Shown: positions 39,327 to 47,115 of the stretch, piece after piece
How the letters are laid out: the number at the start of each line of letters is the position of its first letter
How positions within the stretch are numbered: the stretch's first letter is position 1
Assembly (NCBI RefSeq): GCF_900108475.1
Contig: NZ_FNWO01000003.1
Coordinates: 272,935 to 336,934, forward strand
From: Magnetospirillum fulvum
GTDB taxonomy: Bacteria; Pseudomonadota; Alphaproteobacteria; Rhodospirillales; Magnetospirillaceae
DNA length: 64,000 bases
Direction of reading: 5' to 3'
Notes under the pieces: model-generated
The model's input: the letters and a program-made list of their open reading frames with translations, nothing else
What the model was told of the DNA's origin: nothing
Database searches by the model: none
Translations under genes and position numbers: made by a program

Positions 39327-40064
39327 ATGAAAATAGCCGCTTATCTTGATGAGACCGGGTCGGTTTCGTCTTTCGACCGGGCGGGATCGGTCTGCCTGTT
39401 TGGTCGCGAGGACTCGGGCTGGGTCGAACAGGACCGGATCGGGATTGATTTCGTCGATCAGCCCACCCTGGCCCCGCGCAAGGCGGTACTGCGCGATGTT
39501 GCCGCCCGGCTGGGGACCTGCCGGGTGCTGTTGCTGGGGCAGGTCACTGGCATCCTGCCCGCCATCTTGCAAGAGGAACTGGGCTTTCGCCTGTGGCGGT
39601 CGGAAGGCGATCTGGCCGACCAGCTCGACAGCGTCGCCGCCCGCGAAGCCGAAGCGGCGGAGAAAGCGGCCAAGGCGGCTCTGTCGCCCCTGATCCCGCT
39701 GCCGATTGCGCCGCTGTCGTTGGGCGGGGGCTGCGGCGGGGGCTCCCCCCGGCGCCGGGGCGGCCCGGCGCCTGCGGCCGACATCCTGGCCCAGGCCAAC
39801 AGCGCACTCGAAATCGTCGGCGATCCCGCCGAGAGCCGGTTCCGCCTCGATCTCGCCGCCTGTCTGGCTTCAGGCTCTGGGCTCAATTCCCGTGAGATTC
39901 TGATCCCGATCCTGATCGGGCCGCCGTTCCGCTCGCTCGAAATCCTGTGCGACCATCCGCCGCGCTGGCTGGCCGAGACCCTGGCCGGGCTGGGGATGAT
40001 CGCCACCATCGACTCCCTTGATGCCGGGGTCCGGGTCACCATCACCCGCCGCGATGATCGTTAG
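39327..40064 (+). CDS. anfO: AnfO-like Fe-only nitrogenase accessory protein
   Basis: The 245-aa protein lies directly after anfK and resembles AnfO (Anf1) proteins: MKIAAYLDETGSVSSFDRAG at the start, then a Rossmann-like first domain with RVLLLGQVTGILPAILQEE. A Gly/Pro-rich linker (residues ~120-150, LSLGGGCGGGSPRRRGG) leads to a C-terminal domain with FRSLEILCDHPPRWLAETL. AnfO-type genes are required for growth on Fe-only nitrogenase in some diazotrophs, but the biochemical role is not settled. Confidence 0.8.
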   Translation: MKIAAYLDETGSVSSFDRAGSVCLFGREDSGWVEQDRIGIDFVDQPTLAPRKAVLRDVAARLGTCRVLLLGQVTGILPAILQEELGFRLWRSEGDLADQLDSVAAREAEAAEKAAKAALSPLIPLPIAPLSLGGGCGGGSPRRRGGPAPAADILAQANSALEIVGDPAESRFRLDLAACLASGSGLNSREILIPILIGPPFRSLEILCDHPPRWLAETLAGLGMIATIDSLDAGVRVTITRRDDR

Positions 40065-40119
40065 GGAGTGTCTCGAATGAGCCTCAGCCCCCTCTTCCTT
40101 TCGCGATAGGATTACCGCT

Positions 40120-40671
40120 ATGTCCATTCGGCCCACCCGCCGCCGCCTGCTCTATTTCGCTTATGGTGGCGACATGCATCCCGACCAGATCGGCGAGCGC
40201 TGCGAGGCGGCCGAACTGGTTTGTCGCGCCCGCCTTCAGTCCTATCGGCTGGCATTCCATGGCCGCTCGCGGGTGTGGGACGGCGGCCAGGAGACCGTGA
40301 CGCCCGACCCTAAAGGCGTCATTCACGGCGTGCTGTATCGCCTGTCGGCGTCGGATTTCGACCGGCTCGACATCTGGCAGGGCGTCCGCATCGACGGTGG
40401 CGGCTCGTACTTTCACTCGCCGGTCGATGTGATCGACGAGCAGGGGCGGCTGATCGACGCGCTGATCTACCGCAAGGCGGTGGACGGCGCGCCCGCTCCG
40501 CCCAGCCATGATTTTCTGCGCCACCTTGTCGCGGGAGCGACGGCGCGCGACCTTTCGCCCGCTTATATCGCGGCATTGGCAGCAATCCCCTCGCGTCCGG
40601 CCGACTTCCCCGTCCCGCGCGAGGACCGCACCGCAGCAGCCTTGCTCTCTGGCATGAGCTGTGCTTGCTGA
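40120..40671 (+). CDS. Gamma-glutamylcyclotransferase-fold protein in the anf operon
   Basis: The 183-aa protein has the GGCT/AIG2 fold: RLLYFAYGGDMHPDQI at the substrate loop (usually YFAYGSNM), then LAFHGRSRVWDGGQETVTP, HGVLYRLSASDFDRLD and VDVIDEQGRLIDALIY. These enzymes release 5-oxoproline from gamma-glutamyl peptides. It sits 55 bp after the AnfO-like gene and 54 bp before the split-barrel gene, so it is probably part of the anf transcript. Its role in nitrogen fixation is unknown; the C-terminal SCAC adds two Cys. I do not know a gene symbol with certainty. Confidence 0.78.
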   Translation: MSIRPTRRRLLYFAYGGDMHPDQIGERCEAAELVCRARLQSYRLAFHGRSRVWDGGQETVTPDPKGVIHGVLYRLSASDFDRLDIWQGVRIDGGGSYFHSPVDVIDEQGRLIDALIYRKAVDGAPAPPSHDFLRHLVAGATARDLSPAYIAALAAIPSRPADFPVPREDRTAAALLSGMSCAC

Positions 40672-40725
40672 TCCCCTCGTTTCGGCCTGACCGGCCGGGC
40701 GACCCTTGACGACGGAGATGACGAC

Positions 40726-41229
40726 ATGACCAAGCAGAGTGCGGGACATCCGCACGGCCCGATGCGCCGCAAAGAGCGCGAGATCACCGAGCGGGCGGAA
40801 ATCGACGCGATCCTGGCCTCCGAGAAGGTAATGCACCTTGCCCTGAGCGACGACAACGTCCCGTTCCTGGTCCCGGTGTTCTATGCCTATGACGGCACCG
40901 TTCTTTATTTCCACTCGGCTCCGGCTGGTTCGAAAATCGACATTTTGAAGCGAAACGACCGCGTCTGTTTCGAAGTGTCGGTCGATCACGGGGTGATCGA
41001 GGACGAGCGCGCCTGCGATTTCGAGGCGCGTCACCGTACCGTGATCGGTACCGGGCGGGCGGTGTTTGTCGAGGACGAGGCGGAGAAGATTCGGGCGCTC
41101 GACCAGATCGTCGCCCTGTTCACCAAGACCCACTTCACCTATCCGGCACCGAAGCTGGCGCACACCACGGTGATCCGGATCGACATCGATCAGATCAAGG
41201 GCAAAAGCCACGGCTTTCCCAAGACCTGA
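40726..41229 (+). CDS. Flavin/heme split-barrel protein (PPOx/NimA-like) in the anf operon
   Basis: The 167-aa product belongs to the pyridoxamine-phosphate-oxidase-like split-barrel family of the NimA type: RRKEREITERAEIDAILAS, VPFLVPVFYAYDGTVLYFH, SAPAGSKIDILKRNDRVCFE and the C-terminal VIRIDIDQIKGKSHG. Such proteins bind FMN/FAD or heme. The Anf3 flavocytochrome tied to Fe-only nitrogenase in other diazotrophs is proposed to scavenge oxygen. This gene is in the right place for a similar task, but I cannot confirm orthology. It is the last rightward gene before a convergent junction. Confidence 0.75.
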   Translation: MTKQSAGHPHGPMRRKEREITERAEIDAILASEKVMHLALSDDNVPFLVPVFYAYDGTVLYFHSAPAGSKIDILKRNDRVCFEVSVDHGVIEDERACDFEARHRTVIGTGRAVFVEDEAEKIRALDQIVALFTKTHFTYPAPKLAHTTVIRIDIDQIKGKSHGFPKT

Positions 41230-41284
41230 CCGACGGGGTCCGGGGGGCTCTTTCCCTCTCTCCCCCCGGACCCGACGTCGTACC

Positions 41285-41312
41285 AACCGGCCAAATCGAG
41301 GATTGGCCGGTT
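41285..41312. repeat. Duplicated hairpin element, copy 1
   Basis: A 10-bp stem AACCGGCCAA / inverse with an 8-nt loop. The 26-bp core (41286-41311) is repeated exactly 90 bases downstream. It lies 55 bases after the split-barrel gene and may terminate it. Confidence 0.7.
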
Positions 41313-41374
41313 GTATTGTCCCTCGCCGGGCGCTCGCCTCCGCTCGCTTGGCCGCCGCCGCAATGGCGGCCTGA

Positions 41375-41402
41375 TACCGGCCAAATCGAGGATTGGCCGG
41401 TA
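41375..41402. repeat. Duplicated hairpin element, copy 2
   Basis: A second copy of the same core, with TACCGGCCAA stem arms, ends two bases before the draT stop codon. It may terminate the leftward draT transcript. Confidence 0.7.
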
Positions 41403-41403
41403 T

Positions 41404-42279
41404 TCAGATATATCCGTGATAGGCCCGCACCTTGTAGCAGCCGCCGATCACGAGGAATTCGCCTTCGCTGTTCAGCACGCTCGCGTCGAGCAGACCGGGG
41501 AAGAACAGCAGCTTGACCGTGGGAATCTCGGTCTCCAGCACCCAGTCGCCGAATTCCTCCGCCCGCTCCTGCGAGCCGCTGAACGACACCAGATTGTTGA
41601 GCCGCACCTCGGCGAGACGACCGGCGATCCGCTCGCCGACCCGCTGCCCCTCGAAATCGTTGGTGCCGCGCCACAGCCGGACAAAGCGCGGTCCCGGTTT
41701 CTTGAAGTGGCGGATGCTCCATTGCCCATATTCGTACAGCAGGTCGATCTGCTGATGGATGCAATTGTTGTGAAAGCGGATATCGGTCTTCTCGTGCAGA
41801 TACTCTCCCCAGGCGGGCGAGGGAAACAGCCCGAGCGGTTCCTTGTGGAACACCGGAACGATGCCGAAGCGACTTTCGACCCAGCCTTTCAGCACCGCCG
41901 CCTTGGCGCTGTTGGAATCGGCACCCCACCCGCGCAGCACTTCGAGATAACTGGTAACAGTGCGGCGGGATTCGGCCGGGCCGTCGTCGGGCGCGGGCGG
42001 CCCCAGGCCGAAATGCTGGGCCATGTAATGGGCGAACGCCGCCGCCGCCTCGGTCTGGGAGGTGCTGCGGTCCAGCAGATGGAACAGGCCGGGGTGGGTC
42101 TCGCGCGTGCCGTGGATGGTCAGGCGGCGCAGCGAGCGGTTGAAGGCCGACGAGGCCAGGATTCGCGGCGGAATCCCCACCATCGAGGTGCTGTACCACT
42201 GGTCGGGATCTTCGATCGGAGGCGTGTCCGGCGCAGGCGACAGCAAATCCGGGGCGGGCAGGGTGGTCAACAGCGGCAA
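41404..42279 (-). CDS. draT: NAD(+)-dinitrogen-reductase ADP-ribosyltransferase
   Basis: The 291-aa enzyme transfers ADP-ribose from NAD to the Fe-protein Arg, switching nitrogenase off on ammonium or darkness. DraT wording is clear: WYSTSMVGIPPRILASSAFN at the start, LFHLLDRSTSQTEAAAAFA, RLWRGTNDFEGQ, SFSGSQERAEEFGDWVLETE and GEFLVIGGCYKV. It is convergent with the anf operon, an arrangement suggesting it targets AnfH here; draT is more often next to nifH. draG, the removing hydrolase, usually follows draT but is not present here. The next gene upstream is an unrelated HD-domain gene. Confidence 0.93.
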   Translation of the reverse strand: MPLLTTLPAPDLLSPAPDTPPIEDPDQWYSTSMVGIPPRILASSAFNRSLRRLTIHGTRETHPGLFHLLDRSTSQTEAAAAFAHYMAQHFGLGPPAPDDGPAESRRTVTSYLEVLRGWGADSNSAKAAVLKGWVESRFGIVPVFHKEPLGLFPSPAWGEYLHEKTDIRFHNNCIHQQIDLLYEYGQWSIRHFKKPGPRFVRLWRGTNDFEGQRVGERIAGRLAEVRLNNLVSFSGSQERAEEFGDWVLETEIPTVKLLFFPGLLDASVLNSEGEFLVIGGCYKVRAYHGYI

Positions 42280-42346
42280 GCCTGAACAGAAGCGGTTTCG
42301 GGCCGGTCTGGCCGACGACGTGAACGCCGTCTGCCGTGGTTCGCTC

Positions 42347-43006
42347 TTACCCCGGCCCGGTCGGATCGTACCCTGTCGCCGCCCGGTCTGTCATCAGATC
42401 GCGAAAGGCGGCGAGAAAGGCGCGGCGGGCCTCCTCGGCGGGCCAGGGCTCCAGGCGAAGCGACGGCATCCGCCCCCGATAGCCCAGCACCTTGCGGGCC
42501 TCGGCCAACGCGAACCCGGCCAATTGAACCGCTTCGGCAAACGCGGCGGCGCGGTCGGCGGCGCGGATCGCGCTCTCCCATGCTTCGGGGACGCGAGGCG
42601 GCAGGCCAAAGGCGAGATGAACCGCCTCTGCCACCTTGGCCTCGATCTCGTCATAGGGGCGGCCGACCGCCCGCTTGAACGGGGTAATCAGGTCCGAGGT
42701 GACGTATTCCGCCGCATCGTGCAGCAGCCCGGCCAGCCGCGCCGCTCGGGGCAGCTTAGGGTCGGCCGCGACCATCAATTCGACCACCACCAGACAATGC
42801 TGGGCGACGGAAAAGCCGTGTTCGCCGACGGTCTGGCCGTTCCAGCGCGCCACCCGAGACAGGCCCAAGGCGATGTCTTCGATCTCGATGTCGAGCGGGG
42901 ATGGATCGAGAATGTCGAGACGGCGGCCCGACAACATCCGCTGCCATGCGCGGGGGGGCGCGCTGGACCGGCGCGGGGTGGCGCCGTCCGATCGTGCTGA
43001 GGTCAA
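42347..43006 (-). CDS. HD-domain phosphohydrolase (YfbR/5'-nucleotidase-like)
   Basis: The 219-aa protein is an HD-superfamily hydrolase. Metal ligands are visible as GEHGFSVAQH (His), LLHDAAEYVTSD (HD pair) and a distal Asp in IRAADRAAA. Relatives act as 5'-deoxynucleotidases. I chose TTG 43006 because AAGGAGAG lies 8 bases upstream and homology begins shortly afterwards (RMLSGRRLDILDPSPLDIEI); the frame is open back to 43126. It is co-directional with draT, 67 bp away. Confidence 0.8.
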   Translation of the reverse strand: MTSARSDGATPRRSSAPPRAWQRMLSGRRLDILDPSPLDIEIEDIALGLSRVARWNGQTVGEHGFSVAQHCLVVVELMVAADPKLPRAARLAGLLHDAAEYVTSDLITPFKRAVGRPYDEIEAKVAEAVHLAFGLPPRVPEAWESAIRAADRAAAFAEAVQLAGFALAEARKVLGYRGRMPSLRLEPWPAEEARRAFLAAFRDLMTDRAATGYDPTGPG

Positions 43007-43186
43007 ACTCGTTCTCTCCTTTTGAGCCGAACCGGCCCAAAATAGAACGGGAGCGGCCAAGAGGAAATGGCGACGGCGCTTTGGCCCGCGCGCAAAAAAA
43101 AGTCCGGTGGGCCACAACAGCCGCACCGGAACCGTTCGAACCCCGACGCCGCCCGCAGACGGTCGCCGGTCCAGTCGTTAAGGATC

Positions 43187-43303
43187 TCAGCCCGCGAGGG
43201 TGGCCGCCAGAAGCACCAAAGAAACCAACATGGTCGCCGTTAGGGCGATCTCTCTGCCGCTGTCCTTGACCGCGACCAGAACCCGGGTGTTGCGCTGTCT
43301 CAT
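43187..43303 (-). CDS. 38-aa membrane peptide
   Basis: A 39-codon frame starts at ATG 43303 behind a perfect AGGAGG seven bases upstream. The peptide has a basic, soluble N-terminus (MRQRNTRVLVAVKDSGRE) and one hydrophobic helix (ALTATMLVSLVLLAATLAG). It ends with TGA at 43187-43189. It is unknown as a family; the strong ribosome binding site and the clean hydrophobic segment are the support. Confidence 0.5.
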   Translation of the reverse strand: MRQRNTRVLVAVKDSGREIALTATMLVSLVLLAATLAG

Positions 43304-43463
43304 TCGGTGGCCTCCTGGACGAATCCTATTGAGCTTGATATGGTGCCATCCGCCTACGGGTCAAGAGCCGTTACCGTTCTTTTCCGGCTCCGCGCGGCGG
43401 AAAAGCCGCTGCGATGCCCTTGCATTTTTCCAGGGACGCCTGTAAGTTCCGCCGACATTCAGT

Positions 43464-43539
43464 GCCGGCGTAGCTCAGTTGGTAGAGCAGCGCATTCGTA
43501 ATGCGCGGGCCGAGGGTTCGAATCCTTTCGCCGGCACCA
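43464..43539 (+). tRNA. tRNA-Thr (CGT), CCA encoded
   Basis: Cloverleaf with acceptor GCCGGCG/CGCCGGC, D arm GCTC...GAGC, anticodon stem GCGCA/TGCGC with loop TTCGTAA (anticodon CGT), T loop TTCGAAT, and genomic CCA. It is intact and serves as the attachment site for the islands to its right. Confidence 0.97.
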
Positions 43540-43540
43540 T
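43490..43540 (+). repeat. attL of element 1
   Basis: The 51-bp left copy of the attachment repeat covers the anticodon arm to the CCA end of tRNA-Thr plus one base. The tRNA stays whole at this end. Confidence 0.92.
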
Positions 43541-43547
43541 TCTTTTC

Positions 43548-43577
43548 AAGGGCTTAGCGGGAAACCGCTAAGCCCTT
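43548..43577 (+). terminator. Hairpin after tRNA-Thr
   Basis: A perfect 13-bp stem closed by GAAA (43561-43564) ends in TTTT. A near-identical hairpin (59732-59763) follows the right attachment repeat. Confidence 0.85.
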
Positions 43578-43597
43578 TTGCTTTTCCCTGCCTCTCC

Positions 43598-43818
43598 GGG
43601 GCACAAACGGGGGCACAAACGGACTCCGGGGCACAGTGCGGAACATGGCGAAATCTCTGTGTTTCCGCCCGTCGCCGTCCCTGCCTTCGAGATTTCCCGC
43701 CCCATCCCTGCCCTCCGCCAGCCGACACCGCCGGGATCGTTCGCCGGAGAAATCCGGCGCGGCAAGTCCGGGCGCGACACTGCCACGGGGGCACAAGATC
43801 GAAGGCGGGGGCACAAAC
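43598..43818 (+). repeat. GGGGGCACAAAC repeats near attL (probable integrase arm sites)
   Basis: GGGGCACAAAC (43598-43608) and GGGGGCACAAAC (43609-43620) abut. Further copies are GGGGCACAG (43628-43636), GGGGGCACAAG (43787-43797) and GGGGGCACAAAC (43807-43818). The same 12-mer occurs twice in tandem at 59525-59548, between the integrase gene and attR. Such paired arrays at both ends suit arm-type integrase binding. No gene is seen in 43578-43923. Confidence 0.6.
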
Positions 43819-43887
43819 CGGAAGCCCCTCGACTCCCTCGAAGGGCGGTTGTAACCTTTTCGTGCCACCCGGTGCGGCTTTTCCACC

Positions 43888-43905
43888 GAGGCATCGCGAT
43901 GCCTC
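43888..43905. promoter_or_regulatory. Perfect palindrome upstream of the AlpA-like gene
   Basis: GAGGCATCGCGATGCCTC is an 18-bp perfect palindrome 18 bases upstream of the AlpA-like start. It is conserved exactly in the second element (59945-59962), so it is probably an operator. Confidence 0.6.
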
Positions 43906-43923
43906 CCGAAAGGGAGATATCCG

Positions 43924-44151
43924 ATGACTCAGTACGATAAGCGGCTCGTGTCGAAAAAGGAGCTGAAAACACTGTGCGGCATCCCGTACACACCCCAACA
44001 CATCGGGCGTCTCGAAGCGGCGGGCAAATTCCCCAAGCGGGTACAACTCGGGCCGAATCGGGTCGCGTGGCTGTTGTCGGAGGTGGATGCGTGGGTGGGC
44101 GAGCGCATCGCTTTCCGTGGTGCGTCCGTTGACGATCCGGCTTCCTTTTGA
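43924..44151 (+). CDS. AlpA-like helix-turn-helix regulator/excisionase
   Basis: The 75-aa protein is a MerR-like winged helix of the AlpA type: LVSKKELKTLCGIPYTPQHI, RLEAAGKFPKRVQLGPNRV and AWLLSEVDAWVGERI. AlpA proteins activate integrase expression or act as directionality factors in P4-type elements. GGGAGA lies nine bases before ATG 43924. A terminator hairpin follows its stop. The homologue in the second element has a stop at codon 3. Confidence 0.9.
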   Translation: MTQYDKRLVSKKELKTLCGIPYTPQHIGRLEAAGKFPKRVQLGPNRVAWLLSEVDAWVGERIAFRGASVDDPASF

Positions 44152-44158
44152 CGGGGCG

Positions 44159-44189
44159 GGGATGGCCGGTGTGCACAACCGGCCATCCC
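44159..44189. terminator. Terminator after the AlpA-like gene
   Basis: A perfect 12-bp stem (44159-44170 with 44178-44189) with a 7-nt loop lies between the convergent regulator and SIR2 genes. The same hairpin at 60216-60246 marks the left border of the variable cargo in element 2. Confidence 0.85.
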
Positions 44190-44190
44190 T

Positions 44191-45624
44191 TCAATTATGA
44201 GCGGGCTGCGCATTTTTAGATGGAAGGCCAAGATTTAGCTCAAATGGAAGGCCATCGCGGACGCTTTCGAGTAAATTCAAGCAATCGTTAGAGTATTTAT
44301 GAAATTTTGTCGTATTTACTAATTCCGATCTATGGTATTTGTTATCAGATGACTTGATGTCAGTTCCAGTTATTTGCTTTAGCTTGTCAAGAAGCGCATT
44401 TGCTGTATGCCACCCATTACCACCAAGCAACTTTCCAAGCTGAGTTGCGCTCAACGGATGCTGTACAGCCGCAAAGCTGTAATCATCAATGTTGGCAATT
44501 CCAAATAATTTAGCAAATGAATTTGAATTCTCAACAGATTCAGTCAGCATCTTAAAGTCTACATGAACTGGCAATTTTGGAATGTCGTGGCGAACTAAAT
44601 CGTATGAGCGGGCGATTAGAGCCCTTAAAATTCGAGGGTTTACGTCGTTCAAGGCCGGGTTTGTAGAAAAAGCATCAAATACCCACCCAAAATCGGCAGC
44701 TTCAATCAACTTAACCCTTATTGTCCGGTCATCTTCCGTCGGAATCACCTTTTCCCTTGGCGGTACGCTGTCTTCGTTTATTTGTGGATTCCATTGTAAG
44801 ATATACACGTTTGGGATGACCCCGCCTTTCTCAGGAAGAGCCTCGTCGATATCAGATAAAATAGACCTAATGTTTGGGTCTGTTGCGCTATATCCTATAA
44901 ATATTAGTGGATGTTCATTGAAAAATGTAAGAAGCTTTGCGCTGAGAAATTTCTTTTTTCTTTGAAATTCGCGGTAGTCTGACTCTGTAAAAACGATGCT
45001 ATCAGGATCGGTTACGCTGCCATGTATTTTGTATATTTCACCAATATATACTTGCTGACCCTTTAGAATGTTTTGACCAATAATTGGCTCGTGGTCCGGA
45101 AACAACATTTCAAGCATGCGATCATAATTTGTTGTGATGATCGCGTGAGGCTTTATTTTTGTTAGTGATGATATTTCTTTTTTGTGCTCATCTTTTCCGA
45201 TTTTAGAGGCGTCAATTGGTGTCAACGAATTAATATACGACGCAATTTTATATTTTATGTATGATTGAGCCCCAACTGATTCGCCAAACATTTCTTCTGG
45301 AAATTCGTTATGACCTGCTGTCCATGCCCATTCCTGATAAATTTTTGCGAATTCTTCGCCAATTCGCATTGGGGTTATAAGAGACTGCTTGTAAAAACCA
45401 AGCCCTTTGTCAATCGCGGTGCAGTGGGTTGCTAGATGAGACAGAAGTTCATCCCAGTTAGGGGTTCCCATATATCGCTTCGCCAGTCCAGATCCAACGA
45501 ATAGAATTGGCTGACACCCAAATTGCTGAACCGTATCAGCGATATCGTCGCCAATCTCTTCCGCGTAGCGGCTGTATCGAGTTTGCGACTCTTGCGCCTT
45601 TTGCCCGTCCACAACGCACCTCAT
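44191..45624 (-). CDS. SIR2-domain protein (probable NADase phage-defence effector)
   Basis: The 477-aa protein has a SIR2-like NAD-binding domain (residues ~30-290): ILFVGSGLAKRY (NAD loop), IITTNYDRML with Asn166, EIYKIHGSV with His201, the two usual catalytic residues, then LIFIGYSATDPN. Residues ~300-477 are a helical domain with no recognised family, perhaps the sensor. SIR2-domain proteins in mobile elements commonly deplete NAD on phage infection. The gene is A+T-rich relative to the backbone and occupies a slot that holds different cargo in element 2. No partner (HerA, Argonaute or similar) is adjacent. The start ATG 45624 has no clear ribosome binding site. Confidence 0.82.
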   Translation of the reverse strand: MRCVVDGQKAQESQTRYSRYAEEIGDDIADTVQQFGCQPILFVGSGLAKRYMGTPNWDELLSHLATHCTAIDKGLGFYKQSLITPMRIGEEFAKIYQEWAWTAGHNEFPEEMFGESVGAQSYIKYKIASYINSLTPIDASKIGKDEHKKEISSLTKIKPHAIITTNYDRMLEMLFPDHEPIIGQNILKGQQVYIGEIYKIHGSVTDPDSIVFTESDYREFQRKKKFLSAKLLTFFNEHPLIFIGYSATDPNIRSILSDIDEALPEKGGVIPNVYILQWNPQINEDSVPPREKVIPTEDDRTIRVKLIEAADFGWVFDAFSTNPALNDVNPRILRALIARSYDLVRHDIPKLPVHVDFKMLTESVENSNSFAKLFGIANIDDYSFAAVQHPLSATQLGKLLGGNGWHTANALLDKLKQITGTDIKSSDNKYHRSELVNTTKFHKYSNDCLNLLESVRDGLPFELNLGLPSKNAQPAHN

Positions 45625-45716
45625 AGTTATATGTCCGAAAAGTTATAACGCGGATAACATTTGGTGGCAACTGGAGTGGCAAGAATATTGAAAACGATTT
45701 CAACTCGTAGAGGCCT

Positions 45717-46997
45717 CTAAGCATGAGTTGGTTCTTTAGGTGAAAAGCCCACCTTTGTTACCTTTAGGTATGCCAGCGCTACCGCCCGTATGATCGGATC
45801 GGCGCACCACGTCTTCCCGCCCTTGAACCGTGCGGCGACCATGGCGGGGACAGTTCCGGCGAGGTGATCCCGGAAGCCCTGTTCGAGGGCTTGGCGCTCG
45901 TCGTCCGGCAGTCCGTCGATAAATGCCATGATGGCGGCTTTCTCGCGGGCACTGTCTGCCTTGCGTCTGTTCGCCGTCTTGGCCTCAAGTTCTTCGCGCT
46001 CACGGTCGGCGTCCCGCTCGGTTTCGTGGGCGTGGGCTTGCTCTTGGGCGAAGAGGGTGGGCTGTGGTCGCCAATCCTCCTCAATGGCCTTCCGGAGCCA
46101 TCCGGCGGGGTTGTCGATCTTCTCCTTGCCCTTGAGGCGGCGAGCAAGATCGGCGGTTGCCCACTCCACCAACTCCGGCTCGTGATCCTGGACGAGGGCG
46201 CGGGCGGCATCCTCGGCCATGCCGTGGGATTTGAGGCGGGCGACCAGACGGGCAAGCCGGGGGTCGTCGCGCAGGGCGTCCGGGGTGTCGGTGCGGGCGT
46301 TCTTGGTGATGAGGAAGCGAAGCGCCGTGACCTTGCGCCCGGTCTTGATCTCCTCATAGTCAAAGGCAAGATCGGTTTTCGCGTTGATCTCGCGCCGCGC
46401 CCGATCAACCACCCGAACCCGTAAATCCTTGTAAAACGGGTAATCGTCCGCCCCGATGCCGCAGAATCACCGCAGTTCGGCCAAGCTAACGAGGCGCGAG
46501 CCGATCCCGGCATATTGCTTCAACAGCTCATAAATACGAATGGCATAGGTGCTTTTCATGCCGATGGCGTATTTGAGCGCGACGGTGGTGAAGTTCTTTT
46601 TGAGGTCGAGCAGGTAGGGCATGAGCGCCGGGGCAAGGCAGATTTCCACAAGCCCTTCGTTCCAATGGTATTCCGCCGACGCGATCCAAGTGGCCTGTGT
46701 GGTGACGTTGCGCCCGATGTCTTCAAGATCGATCTCGCGTTTGCGCAAGCGCCCGGTCACCTCGGCAATCTCGCGATAGAGCCGCCCGCCGCCGTCCGAG
46801 ATGCCGATGAATTTTGCGAGGTCGGCAATCCGCACCCGGTAGCGCTTAAAGTCCTTGTCCTCCGGGCCGATCTCGGAAAACAACCACAACAAAATCCGTT
46901 GCTCTTGCAGGGTGAGACGATACCGCGCCTCGATCAAATTATTGTGCCGGGTCACAAGCGCCTTTTCGGTTGGCTTGGTCACGATGATGTCCGACAT
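45717..46997 (-). pseudogene. Rep_3-family replication initiator with one in-frame TGA
   Basis: From ATG 46997 the frame encodes an initiator of the Rep_3/RepB type: ARYRLTLQEQRILLWLFSEI, a winged-helix region, and KSTYAIRIYELLKQYAGIG. After 176 codons it meets TGA (46467-46469) in SLAELR-stop-FCGIG. It then continues in the same frame for 249 codons with perfect family sequence (YPFYKDLRVRVVDRARREIN and FDYEEIKTGRKVTALRF) to TAG. The second half thus covers the DNA-binding second winged helix plus a charged tail. Element 2 has the TGA at the same codon. Either a disabled initiator, reinitiation, or stop-codon readthrough. Iterons lie upstream. Confidence 0.85.
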
Positions 46998-47115
46998 GGG
47001 GTGTATTTAGAGAATAATACGGCCATGATATGGATAATGGGACGTGAGTCAAATTCTTGTCCCATTATCCGGCTTTTTGGCTTTGCGCCGCGCTTTCCAT
47101 CGTGACGGCGGATTT

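Noticed and set aside
43554..44194. Several overlapping minus-strand frames near attL
   Set aside because: They read through the GGGGGCACAAAC repeats and antisense to the AlpA-like gene, change composition abruptly and have no recognisable domain.
45717..46997. Selenocysteine insertion at the rep TGA
   Set aside because: Rep initiators have no redox site, no SECIS-like stem was evident right after the TGA, and no sel genes are in the window.
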